The notes beneath the pieces are model-generated. The model made no database searches and was not told the DNA's origin. It saw only the letters and a list, made by a program, of their open reading frames with translations. Below are positions 1 to 4,997 of a stretch of 6,259 nucleotides of DNA, one piece after another. The DNA comes from Candidatus Zipacnadia bacterium (lineage in GTDB: Bacteria; Armatimonadota; Zipacnadia; Zipacnadales; Zipacnadaceae), in assembly GCA_029821215.1 (NCBI GenBank), contig JALGTV010000082.1:1-6259 (forward strand). Reading direction: 5' to 3'. The position numbers and the translations under genes are program-made. How positions within the stretch are numbered: position 1 is the stretch's first letter; every line of letters begins with the position of its first letter.

Positions 1-19
1 CAAACTAAGCACCAACTCG

Positions 20-56
20 CGGGCCGGTCTCTCTCAGAGGCGGCCCGTGTTTCTTT
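20..56 (+). terminator. GC-rich hairpin with T-rich tail (first of a tandem pair)
   Basis: CGGGCCG (20-26) pairs perfectly with CGGCCCG (41-47), and CTCT (29-32) can pair with AGAG (36-39) inside. The hairpin is followed by TGTTTCTTT (48-56). This is the form of a factor-independent terminator. It may end an upstream transcript that lies outside the window, or be the competing 1:2 hairpin of an attenuator, because its 3' arm is also complementary to 61-67. Confidence 0.5.
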
Positions 57-99
57 GAGGCGGGCCGACCGGGAAACCGGTGCCCGCCTCGTTCTTTTT
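57..99 (+). terminator. Strong intrinsic terminator hairpin, possible trp attenuator
   Basis: GAGGCGGGC (57-65) pairs with GCCCGCCTC (82-90). After a 2-base bulge, ACCGG (68-72) pairs with CCGGT (77-81) around a GAAA (GNRA) tetraloop. The T-rich run GTTCTTTTT (91-99) follows directly. The structure is a convincing Rho-independent terminator. It lies about 345 bases before trpE, so it is either the terminator of the preceding gene or a conditional terminator in the trp leader. The alternative pairing 41-47 with 61-67 would break it. Confidence 0.7.
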
Positions 100-125
100 G
101 AAAACCTTAGAACTTTTCTCGTTCA

Positions 126-192
126 GATCGGAACGCCAGCCGCTGCGGGAGAGCAGCGGAAGAGGCGATGGAGGTCGCCTCGGCAACCGATC
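126..192 (+). other. Predicted three-way-junction RNA structure in the trp leader
   Basis: Three perfect stems nest into a junction. GATCGG (126-131) with CCGATC (187-192) closes it. CCGCTGC (140-146) pairs with GCAGCGG (153-159) around a 6-base loop. GAGGCGA (162-168) pairs with TCGCCTC (175-181) around another 6-base loop. The region matches no RNA family that I recognise; it is not a tRNA (only two arms, no anticodon arm). It could be a cis-regulatory RNA of the trp operon, or simply structured repeat-like DNA. Fold seen by eye only; no conservation data. Confidence 0.35.
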
Positions 193-196
193 CTAC

Positions 197-234
197 CTGG
201 CAGCCCTTCGGCAAGCTCAGGACGGGCCTGCCAG
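197..234 (+). repeat. REP-like element, copy 1, in leader
   Basis: The core CCTTCGGCAAGCTCAGGA starts at 205 and runs into CGG (to 225). It shares all but one position with the copy at 3724-3744, and its reverse complement occurs at 4972-4993 with slight changes. Here the core is flanked by a perfect 7-bp inverted repeat, CTGGCAG (197-203) and CTGCCAG (228-234), with CCC/GGG pairing inside, so the RNA would form a hairpin. Such short palindromic elements are dispersed in many environmental bacterial genomes; no coding role is visible. Confidence 0.75.
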
Positions 235-277
235 TAATCCGTACGCGCAGACTACGCTGTTGAAGGGAGGTGATATC

Positions 278-466
278 ATGGCCACGGGAGATGGAGCGCA
301 ATGTTCGCACCAGCCGCCGGCAACGGCGGCCGGTGCACTCCACGGGTGCTCCTGGCGGGGCGAGGTGAACCAACGTGATGCCGCTGTTCAGCCGTTACCC
401 GCTGGCCTGGTCTTTAGCCAGCCACCTCAGAGGAGTGAAAGAATTGAGTGCCATATATTATCCTGA
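278..466 (+). CDS. Possible 62-aa leader ORF overlapping the trpE start
   Basis: An ATG at 278 follows a near-ideal Shine-Dalgarno, GGAGGTGAT (266-274), with 7 bases between GGAGG and the ATG. The frame stays open to a TGA at 464-466, passing out of frame over the trpE ribosome binding site and start at 444. The product (MATGDGAQCSHQPP...) has no recognisable domain, signal peptide or membrane segment. It contains one Trp codon (353-355, residue 26), so it is not a classic Trp-rich leader peptide. A ribosome finishing at 466 would stop just past the trpE start, which would allow translational coupling. The alternative is that it is a chance ORF with a fortuitous ribosome binding site. The function is unknown. 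Confidence 0.35.
   Translation: MATGDGAQCSHQPPATAAGALHGCSWRGEVNQRDAAVQPLPAGLVFSQPPQRSERIECHILS
307..336 (+). other. Stable GNRA-capped hairpin upstream of trpE
   Basis: GCACC (307-311) pairs with GGTGC (332-336), then after one A/C mismatch GCCGCCG (313-319) pairs with CGGCGGC (324-330) around a GCAA tetraloop. There is no T-run after it, so it is not a terminator. A second GGTGC at 345-349 could compete for the GCACC arm. It lies inside the 278-466 ORF, so ribosomes translating that ORF would open it. Confidence 0.4.
431..435 (+). promoter_or_regulatory. Ribosome binding site deciding the trpE start
   Basis: AGGAG at 431-435 is 8 bases before the TTG at 444. This favours a TTG start over the upstream in-frame GTG (375) and ATG (378). 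A weaker alternative site, GAGGTGA (362-368), precedes those two. Confidence 0.65.
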
Positions 467-1952
467 TTTGCCCGAGTTTACCCGCCGTGCTGCTCACGGC
501 AACCTGGTCCCGGTCTATCGGGAAATCATCGCCGACCTGGAAACCCCTACTTCGGCCTTTTTGAAGCTGCGTCAGAATGGTAACGGCTATGGGTTCTTGT
601 TAGAGAGCGTCTCCGGCGGCGAGAATATTGCTCGCTATTCGTACTTAGCCACTAATCCCTATCGCCTACTGCGCAGCAAAGGGCGTCAGGTATCTGTCAC
701 TACCAATGGCGATCCCCGCCAGTTTACCCTCGCCGATGACCAGGACCCACTGGACATCCTCAAAGAGCTGTTAGCTGCCTACCAGTTTGTGCCCTTGCCC
801 GGCTGGGAGCGTTTCACCGGTGGGGCGGTGGGCTACATCGGCTATGACATGGTGCGCTTCTTTGAGCGGCTGCCTGACGAGAAACCTGATGATTTGAACC
901 TGCCTGATTGCTATTTTATGTTTACCGATACCTTAGTGGTATTTGACCACGTGCTCAATCGGGTCCGGGTGTTAGCCAACGCCCATATTGATGATGATCC
1001 GCAGGCCGCTTACTGGGCAGCCATCAAGCGCATTGAAGAAGTTATTGACTGCCTGCGGCAGCCAGTACCCCGTACCAGGCCGGCTGGCATAAGCACTGGC
1101 GTTCCGCCCGACCCTTCGGGACTGAACTCCACTATGACCCCAGCCCAGCATCATCAGGCGGTGCTTAGGGCCAAACAATACATCGCGGCTGGCGACATCA
1201 TCCAGGTAGTGGTTGGCCACCGGATGAGCACCAAGCTCAATACCGACACCTTCAGTCTCTATCGGGCCCTGCGGGCCATCAATCCTTCCCCATATATGTT
1301 CTACTTGAGCTTTGATGATCTGAAGCTCATCGGCGCCTCCCCGGAAGTGTTAGTAACCGAGGACAAAGGTGAGGTGGTAACCCGCCCTATCGCCGGCACC
1401 CGGCCCCGCGGATTAGCCGCTGCCGAGGATGAAGAGCTGGAAGAGCAGTTGCTGGCCGATGAGAAAGAGCGTGCCGAACACGTGATGCTGGTTGACCTGC
1501 ACCGCAACGATATTGGCCGAGTCTGCGAGCCGGGCTCGGTGCAGGTGGATGAACTGATGACCGTAGAGCGCTATTCCCATGTCATGCACCTGGTCAGTAA
1601 TGTCCGCGGCAAGCTGCGCCCGGATAAAGACCAATTTGACCTGCTGCGGGCCACTTTCCCGGCTGGCACGCTGACCGGTGCCCCCAAAATCCGGGCTATG
1701 GAGATTATTGAGGAGCTTGAACCAGTCAAACGCGGACCCTATGGAGGAGCAGTAGGCTATTTCAGCTTTTCCGGAGCCATGGACACCTGCATAACCCTGC
1801 GCACCTTCGTGGTCAAGGACGACACCGTCTACATCCAGGCTGGCGGCGGCATTGTCGCCGACTCCGACCCTGACAGTGAATACCAGGAGACCATGATAAA
1901 GTCCCGGGCTTTGCTGGAAGCGGTCCGCCTGGCCGAGGAGGGGCTGATATGA
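444..1952 (+). CDS. trpE: Anthranilate synthase component I (TrpE)
   Basis: The large subunit of anthranilate synthase converts chorismate and ammonia (supplied by TrpG from glutamine) to anthranilate and pyruvate in the cytoplasm, the first committed step to tryptophan. From the TTG at 444 it is 502 aa, normal for the family. The N-terminal domain carries the feedback motif LLES (residues 52-55), and NPSPYMFYL (280-288) is the other part of the Trp-binding pocket known from enterobacterial TrpE, so feedback inhibition by tryptophan is likely. The chorismate-binding domain shows GASPEVLV, RPIAGTRPRG, DLHRND (351-356), GTLTGAPK (408-415) and GGGIVADSDP. Position 254-261 reads QVVVGHRM where the family usually has QVVLSQRF. 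The start rests on AGGAG at 431-435 and on where family proteins begin (IYYPDLPEF); starting at 375 or 378 would add 23 or 22 unconserved-looking residues. It overlaps trpG by four bases (ATGA). Confidence 0.95.
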   Translation: MSAIYYPDLPEFTRRAAHGNLVPVYREIIADLETPTSAFLKLRQNGNGYGFLLESVSGGENIARYSYLATNPYRLLRSKGRQVSVTTNGDPRQFTLADDQDPLDILKELLAAYQFVPLPGWERFTGGAVGYIGYDMVRFFERLPDEKPDDLNLPDCYFMFTDTLVVFDHVLNRVRVLANAHIDDDPQAAYWAAIKRIEEVIDCLRQPVPRTRPAGISTGVPPDPSGLNSTMTPAQHHQAVLRAKQYIAAGDIIQVVVGHRMSTKLNTDTFSLYRALRAINPSPYMFYLSFDDLKLIGASPEVLVTEDKGEVVTRPIAGTRPRGLAAAEDEELEEQLLADEKERAEHVMLVDLHRNDIGRVCEPGSVQVDELMTVERYSHVMHLVSNVRGKLRPDKDQFDLLRATFPAGTLTGAPKIRAMEIIEELEPVKRGPYGGAVGYFSFSGAMDTCITLRTFVVKDDTVYIQAGGGIVADSDPDSEYQETMIKSRALLEAVRLAEEGLI

Positions 1953-2518
1953 TCCTGCTTATTGATAATTATGATTCATTTACTTATAACCTCTACCAGT
2001 ACTTGTCCATTCTGGATCAGGAGGTGGCCGTATATCGCAATGACCAGATTACCCTGACCCAGATCGGTGAGATGGCGCCCGAGCGGATCGTTATATCCCC
2101 CGGCCCGGGCCGACCCTCGGAGGCGGGGATAACCTGCCGGCTCATTGAGCAAATGGCTGGCCAGGTGCCTATTTTGGGTGTATGCTTAGGCCACCAGGCT
2201 ATCGGCGAGGTGTTCGGGGCTACGGTAGACCGCGCCCCGCGGCTTATGCATGGTAAAACTTCCCCAATCCATCACGATGGCGCGACCATTTTCCAGTCAC
2301 TGCCTAACCCGTTTGAAGCAGTGCGCTACCATTCGCTGGTGGTGCTGCCCGAAACTGTGCCGGACTGCTTGGAAATCACCGCCTGGACCGACCAGGACGA
2401 GATAATGGGCCTGCGCCACCAGCAATATCCCATTGAGGGGGTACAATTCCATCCTGAGTCTATACTGACTGAGCCCGGCCTGGATTTGCTGCGCAATTTT
2501 CTTAGTCTGGGCTGTTAG
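1949..2518 (+). CDS. trpG: Anthranilate synthase component II, glutamine amidotransferase (TrpG)
   Basis: The small subunit hydrolyses glutamine and channels ammonia to TrpE. At 189 aa it is the usual length for a stand-alone class I amidotransferase domain, not fused to TrpD. The N-terminus MILLIDNYDSFTYNL is typical. SPGPGRP (50-56) forms the oxyanion region. The nucleophile is Cys79 in GVCLGHQ, with His168 and Glu170 in GVQFHPES completing the triad. HGKTSPIHHDG (101-111) and RYHSL (126-130) are also family motifs. The ATG overlaps the trpE stop as ATGA, with GAGGAGGGG (1935-1943) just upstream, so translation is probably coupled to trpE and gives matched subunit amounts. A PabA role (shared with p-aminobenzoate synthesis) cannot be excluded by sequence, but the operon position supports TrpG. 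Confidence 0.95.
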   Translation: MILLIDNYDSFTYNLYQYLSILDQEVAVYRNDQITLTQIGEMAPERIVISPGPGRPSEAGITCRLIEQMAGQVPILGVCLGHQAIGEVFGATVDRAPRLMHGKTSPIHHDGATIFQSLPNPFEAVRYHSLVVLPETVPDCLEITAWTDQDEIMGLRHQQYPIEGVQFHPESILTEPGLDLLRNFLSLGC

Positions 2519-2540
2519 TCGTTCAACAGGAGTGAGGCCA

Positions 2541-3557
2541 ATGATATCAGAGGTACTGGAGAAACTCAGCCGAAGAGAGCACTTAACCGTCTCCGAAGGC
2601 GAGGCCATTTTGGATTATGTAATGTCCGGGCAGGCTACTGGTGCCCAGATCGGGGCACTACTGATGGCCCTGCGGATGAAAGGAGAAACTGCCGCCGAAA
2701 TCTGCGGCTTTGCCCGCACTATGCGCCGCCACTGTGTGCGCATTAGCTGCTCATGTGACAATCTGGTGGACACCTGCGGGACCGGCGGCGACAAACTGGA
2801 CACCTTCAACATATCCACCGCCGCTGCTCTGGTAGCGGCCGCTGCTGGCGTGCCCATCGCCAAGCATGGCAACCGCTCGGTATCCAGCGCTTGCGGCAGT
2901 GCTGATGTACTGATGGAGTTGGGGGTGAACATTGACCTGGAGCCGGCCGCTGTGGGCCAGTGCATTGACCAAATCGGCCTGGGCTTTTTATTTGCTCCCC
3001 ATTTGCATCCAGCGATGAAATATGCCATTGGGCCGCGCCGGGAGATGGCCATCCGTACTGTCTTCAATCTGCTGGGGCCGCTTACCAATCCTGCCGGCGC
3101 GCCCCGTCAGCTTCTGGGCGTATTTTCTGAGGAGTGGGTGGAGCCGCTTGCTCAGGCCCTTCAGCAGCTCGGCGCCGAGCAGGCTATGGTGGTCTACGGT
3201 CTGGCGGGCCTGGACGAAATATCCACGATGGGGGAGACCCTGGTGGCGGAGTTAAATAATGGTCAAATAGACACCTACCACCTCACCCCCCAGGCCCTGG
3301 GTGTGCCGGCCGTTGACGCCGAAAGCCTGGTCGGCGGTGACCCCGCCGAGTCAGCTCAGATGCTATTGTCAGTGTTGCAGGGCCAGCGAGGCCCCCGTTA
3401 TGATATTGTTATGGCCAATGCCGGCGCCGCCATATATGTGGGAGGAATAGCCAGCGATATCAGCGAAGGTATGCAGCGAGCAGCAGAAGTGATAGACTCA
3501 GGAGCAGCTTTGGAGAAGCTCGAGGCCCTCCGAGACTTTTCCCAGACTCATAAATAG
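2541..3557 (+). CDS. trpD: Anthranilate phosphoribosyltransferase (TrpD)
   Basis: This enzyme joins anthranilate to 5-phosphoribosyl pyrophosphate, giving N-(5-phosphoribosyl)anthranilate and pyrophosphate. From the ATG at 2541 it is 338 aa, the usual size. An N-terminal helical domain (about residues 1-65) precedes the PRPP-binding domain. The signature GTGGDK is at 80-85, the anthranilate/PRPP loop KHGNRSVSSACGSADVL starts at 108, and the metal-binding Asp-Glu pair sits in GLDEIS (Asp225, Glu226). NLLGPLTNPA is also typical. The start is set by AGGAG (2528-2532), 8 bases before the ATG; the in-frame GTG at 2532 overlaps that site and is unlikely. It follows trpG by 22 bases. After it the tight gene packing ends and a 264-base repeat-bearing spacer begins. 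Confidence 0.95.
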   Translation: MISEVLEKLSRREHLTVSEGEAILDYVMSGQATGAQIGALLMALRMKGETAAEICGFARTMRRHCVRISCSCDNLVDTCGTGGDKLDTFNISTAAALVAAAAGVPIAKHGNRSVSSACGSADVLMELGVNIDLEPAAVGQCIDQIGLGFLFAPHLHPAMKYAIGPRREMAIRTVFNLLGPLTNPAGAPRQLLGVFSEEWVEPLAQALQQLGAEQAMVVYGLAGLDEISTMGETLVAELNNGQIDTYHLTPQALGVPAVDAESLVGGDPAESAQMLLSVLQGQRGPRYDIVMANAGAAIYVGGIASDISEGMQRAAEVIDSGAALEKLEALRDFSQTHK

Positions 3558-3637
3558 GGTTGTCGCAGAGTTCTGAGGGAGAGTATCTCTGTCCGGCTTG
3601 TACAGCGCGTAGGCGGGGTTCACCTGCCTTATGTTGG

Positions 3638-3664
3638 GTAGCGCAGGTTAAGAACCTGCGCTAC
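3638..3664 (+). repeat. Perfect 12-bp inverted repeat hairpin
   Basis: GTAGCGCAGGTT (3638-3649) and AACCTGCGCTAC (3653-3664) are exact reverse complements around AAG. A shorter relative with the same GCGCAGGTT/AACCTGCGC arms occurs at 4850-4870 in the next spacer. There is no T-run, so it is not an intrinsic terminator. Confidence 0.8.
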
Positions 3665-3710
3665 GCGGAGTAGGCGGGATGCTCTAACCCTGCCACTTGT
3701 ACGGCGCGTA

Positions 3711-3770
3711 GGCGGGGTTGTCTCCTTCGGCAGGCTCAGGACGGTGAGCTTGCCGAACCGCAACCCCGCC
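3711..3770 (+). repeat. REP-like element, copy 2, nested in a second inverted repeat
   Basis: The outer arms GGCGGGGTTG (3711-3720) and CAACCCCGCC (3761-3770) are perfect complements. Inside, TTCGGCAGGCTCA (3726-3738) pairs with TGAGCTTGCCGAA (3745-3757), with one G/T wobble, around GGACGG. The inner part is the REP core also seen at 205-225 and 4972-4993. The outer arms match the simple hairpin at 4741-4762, so the element looks like REP sequence sitting in the loop of another repeat. Confidence 0.75.
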
Positions 3771-3795
3771 CCACGCAGGTCAGAGAACGGGCGCT

Positions 3796-3809
3796 ACATA
3801 ATATTATGT
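3796..3809. promoter_or_regulatory. AT-rich 14-bp palindrome before trpC
   Basis: ACATAATATTATGT is a perfect palindrome ending 12 bases before the trpC ATG, in otherwise GC-rich sequence. It contains -10-like hexamers (CATAAT, TATTAT), but no good -35 lies 16-18 bases upstream. It could be an operator, an internal promoter element, or only a local AT-rich stretch easing ribosome access. Confidence 0.25.
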
Positions 3810-3821
3810 TTGGTGACACAA

Positions 3822-4637
3822 ATGCTCACTGGTACAATTCTGGATAAAATAGTACAGCACAAGCGCCAGCAGCTCCGCTACGAGATGCGGGATATGCCCC
3901 TCTCGGCCCTCAAGGAGCAGATTGCTGATCTGCCCCCGCCGTGCGATTTTACTGCCAGCTTGCAAGGCCCAGTAGTGGCGGTGATTGCCGAAATCAAGCC
4001 GGCCAGCCCTTCGGCGGGGGAGCTGGCCGGGCCGCTGTTTGACCCGCGCATCCTGGCTCAGGAATACTGTGGTGGTGGGGCGGCGGCCATCAGCGTGCTC
4101 ACCGAGCGCAATTACTTCCACGGCGAGCCCCATTTCATCCGCCGGGCCAAGGCTCGCATACCACTGCCCATACTGCGCAAGGACTTCATCTTTGACCCTT
4201 ATCAGATCTATCAGTCAGCAGCCCTGGAGGCTGATGCACTGCTGCTGATAGCAAGCATCTTGGAGCCACCACTGCTGCGCGACCTATATGATCTGACTGT
4301 TGAGCAGGGAATGACCGCTCTGGTGGAGGTCCACAATGAGGCCGAGATGGAGCAGGCCGGGGAAATCGGCGCTGCGCTGATTGGTATCAACAACCGCGAT
4401 CTGTCTACTCTAAAGGTGGACTTGGCTGTCACCGAGAGACTGGCCCCGCAAGCCCCTGAAGACGCGTTGCTGGTCAGTGAGAGTGGTATTGGCTCTCGCC
4501 AGGACGTACAGCGGCTGGCCGCAGCCGGAATTGACGCGGTTCTGGTAGGCACGACCTTGATGAAGAGTGAGGAACCTAACATTACCGTGCGCGCCCTAAC
4601 TGGCGTATCTAAGCAAAGCCATTGCCACTCCGCGTAG
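3822..4637 (+). CDS. trpC: Indole-3-glycerol phosphate synthase (TrpC)
   Basis: This TIM-barrel enzyme closes the indole ring, turning carboxyphenylamino-deoxyribulose phosphate into indole-3-glycerol phosphate, CO2 and water. From the ATG at 3822 it is 271 aa. MLTGTILDKIVQHKRQQL is a typical N-terminus. Active-site residues in family positions are Lys59 in AEIKPASPS, Lys120 in LRKDFI, Glu169 in VEVHNE, Asn190 in GINNRDL and Glu220 in VSESGIGS. It is a single-function protein, not fused to TrpF. GGTGA (3812-3816) lies 5 bases before the start; a longer frame begins inside the REP element at 3744 and is unlikely. The last residues (SHCHSA) and the stop codon lie in ACTCCGCGTAGCGCAGG-type repeat sequence, so the tail was probably set by a repeat. 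The catalytic part appears unaffected. Confidence 0.93.
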   Translation: MLTGTILDKIVQHKRQQLRYEMRDMPLSALKEQIADLPPPCDFTASLQGPVVAVIAEIKPASPSAGELAGPLFDPRILAQEYCGGGAAAISVLTERNYFHGEPHFIRRAKARIPLPILRKDFIFDPYQIYQSAALEADALLLIASILEPPLLRDLYDLTVEQGMTALVEVHNEAEMEQAGEIGAALIGINNRDLSTLKVDLAVTERLAPQAPEDALLVSESGIGSRQDVQRLAAAGIDAVLVGTTLMKSEEPNITVRALTGVSKQSHCHSA

Positions 4638-4740
4638 CGCAGGCCTTCGCCTGCCGTAGCAGGCTTTCAGCCGACGTAGCCAAGGCTACCTTGGCGAAGT
4701 AGGCATGGCCTGCGAAGGCAGGTTCTCCAACTTGCGTGGT

Positions 4741-4762
4741 GGCGGGGTTAGAGAACCCCGCC
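4741..4762 (+). repeat. Perfect 9-bp hairpin repeat
   Basis: GGCGGGGTT (4741-4749) and AACCCCGCC (4754-4762) are exact complements around AGAG. The same arms, extended by one pair, bracket the REP element at 3711-3770. The right half also forms the end of a degenerate copy of the 38-bp unit that follows. Confidence 0.75.
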
Positions 4763-4768
4763 TACGCG

Positions 4769-4844
4769 GCGCACAAGTAGCGAGGTCGGAGAACCCCGCC
4801 TACTCCGCGCACAAGTAGCGAGGTCGGAGAACCCCGCCTACTCC
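4769..4844 (+). repeat. Perfect tandem duplication of a 38-bp unit
   Basis: 4769-4806 and 4807-4844 are identical; each starts GCGCACAAGTAGCGAGG and ends GAACCCCGCCTACTCC. A partial degenerate copy precedes (through about 4768) and a diverged one follows at 4881-4908. The identity implies a recent duplication or gene conversion. The unit contains AACCCCGCCTAC, the reverse complement of GTAGGCGGGGTT in the trpD-trpC spacer. Confidence 0.9.
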
Positions 4845-4849
4845 GCGTA

Positions 4850-4870
4850 GCGCAGGTTCTCAACCTGCGC
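4850..4870 (+). repeat. Perfect 9-bp inverted repeat hairpin
   Basis: GCGCAGGTT (4850-4858) and AACCTGCGC (4862-4870) pair around CTC. The arms are the same as the inner part of the 12-bp inverted repeat at 3638-3664, with only the loop changed (AAG there), so both belong to one repeat family. Confidence 0.8.
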
Positions 4871-4956
4871 GACCCAATGAAGCGAGGGTGGTAAACCGTG
4901 CCTACGCGATGCCGTTTCGTTATGATCGTTCGACGTTGTTGAGCACTGAATGCTAT

Positions 4957-4962
4957 AGGAGG
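4957..4962 (+). promoter_or_regulatory. Perfect Shine-Dalgarno separated from trpB by a REP hairpin
   Basis: AGGAGG (4957-4962) has no start codon at normal spacing. The next trpB ATG is at 5006, 43 bases away, with the REP hairpin 4964-4997 between. If that hairpin is folded, only the base at 4963 and the 8 bases at 4998-5005 separate the site from the ATG, which is a normal spacing. Confidence 0.5.
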
Positions 4963-4963
4963 A

Positions 4964-4997
4964 GCACCCTTCCTGTCCTGAGCCTGCCGAAGGGTGC
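4964..4997 (+). repeat. REP-like element, copy 3 (inverted), before trpB
   Basis: The reverse-complement REP core (CCTGTCCTGAGCCTGCCGAA, from 4972) sits in a hairpin whose arms, GCACCCTTC (4964-4972) and GAAGGGTGC (4989-4997), are exact complements with a 16-base loop. It lies opposite in orientation to copies 1 and 2. Confidence 0.75.

Larger units (their letters stand above)
3558..3821 (+). repeat. trpD-trpC spacer composed largely of dispersed repeats
   Basis: There is no gene here. The spacer contains a direct repeat of 24 bases with one mismatch (3597-3620 and 3696-3719, both ending GCGTAGGCGGGGTT), a perfect 12-bp inverted repeat (3638-3664), a REP element nested in a 10-bp inverted repeat (3711-3770), and a 14-bp AT palindrome (3796-3809). 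The GTAGGCGGGGTT family appears again in inverted orientation in the trpC-trpB spacer (AACCCCGCCTAC). No intrinsic terminator with a T-run is evident, so read-through into trpC is plausible. Confidence 0.75.

Noticed and set aside
1..24. T-box-like end sequence (AACTAAG...CTCGCGGG before a terminator hairpin)
   Set aside because: The required UGGN-containing core (AGGGTGGNACCGCG) is absent; CACCA stands in its place. A T-box further upstream cannot be judged from this window.
98..126. TTGAAA (98-103) as a -35 box for a trpE promoter
   Set aside because: At 17 bases downstream the sequence is GTTCAG, which is not a -10 element.
375..443. Longer TrpE starting at GTG 375 or ATG 378
   Set aside because: A plausible ribosome binding site exists at 362-368, but the added residues are unlike TrpE N-termini and AGGAG at 431-435 is ideally spaced for TTG 444. 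Kept as an alternative only.
278..466. Classic Trp-rich leader peptide for ribosome-mediated attenuation
   Set aside because: There is only one Trp codon and no terminator between the ORF and trpE, so the standard mechanism does not fit. The ORF is kept only as a possible coupled leader.
3744..3821. TrpC start at GTG 3744
   Set aside because: It lies inside the REP palindrome and would add 26 residues without homology to the family; ATG 3822 gives a typical N-terminus.
4769..4844. CRISPR array
   Set aside because: The two units abut with no spacers between them and there is no cas gene; this is a tandem duplication of an intergenic repeat.
4884..4908. AGGGTGGTAAACCGTGC resembling the T-box core
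   Set aside because: It aligns with the neighbouring 38-bp repeat (GCGAGGTCGGAGAACCCCGCCTAC) as a diverged copy, and there is no terminator or stem I around it.
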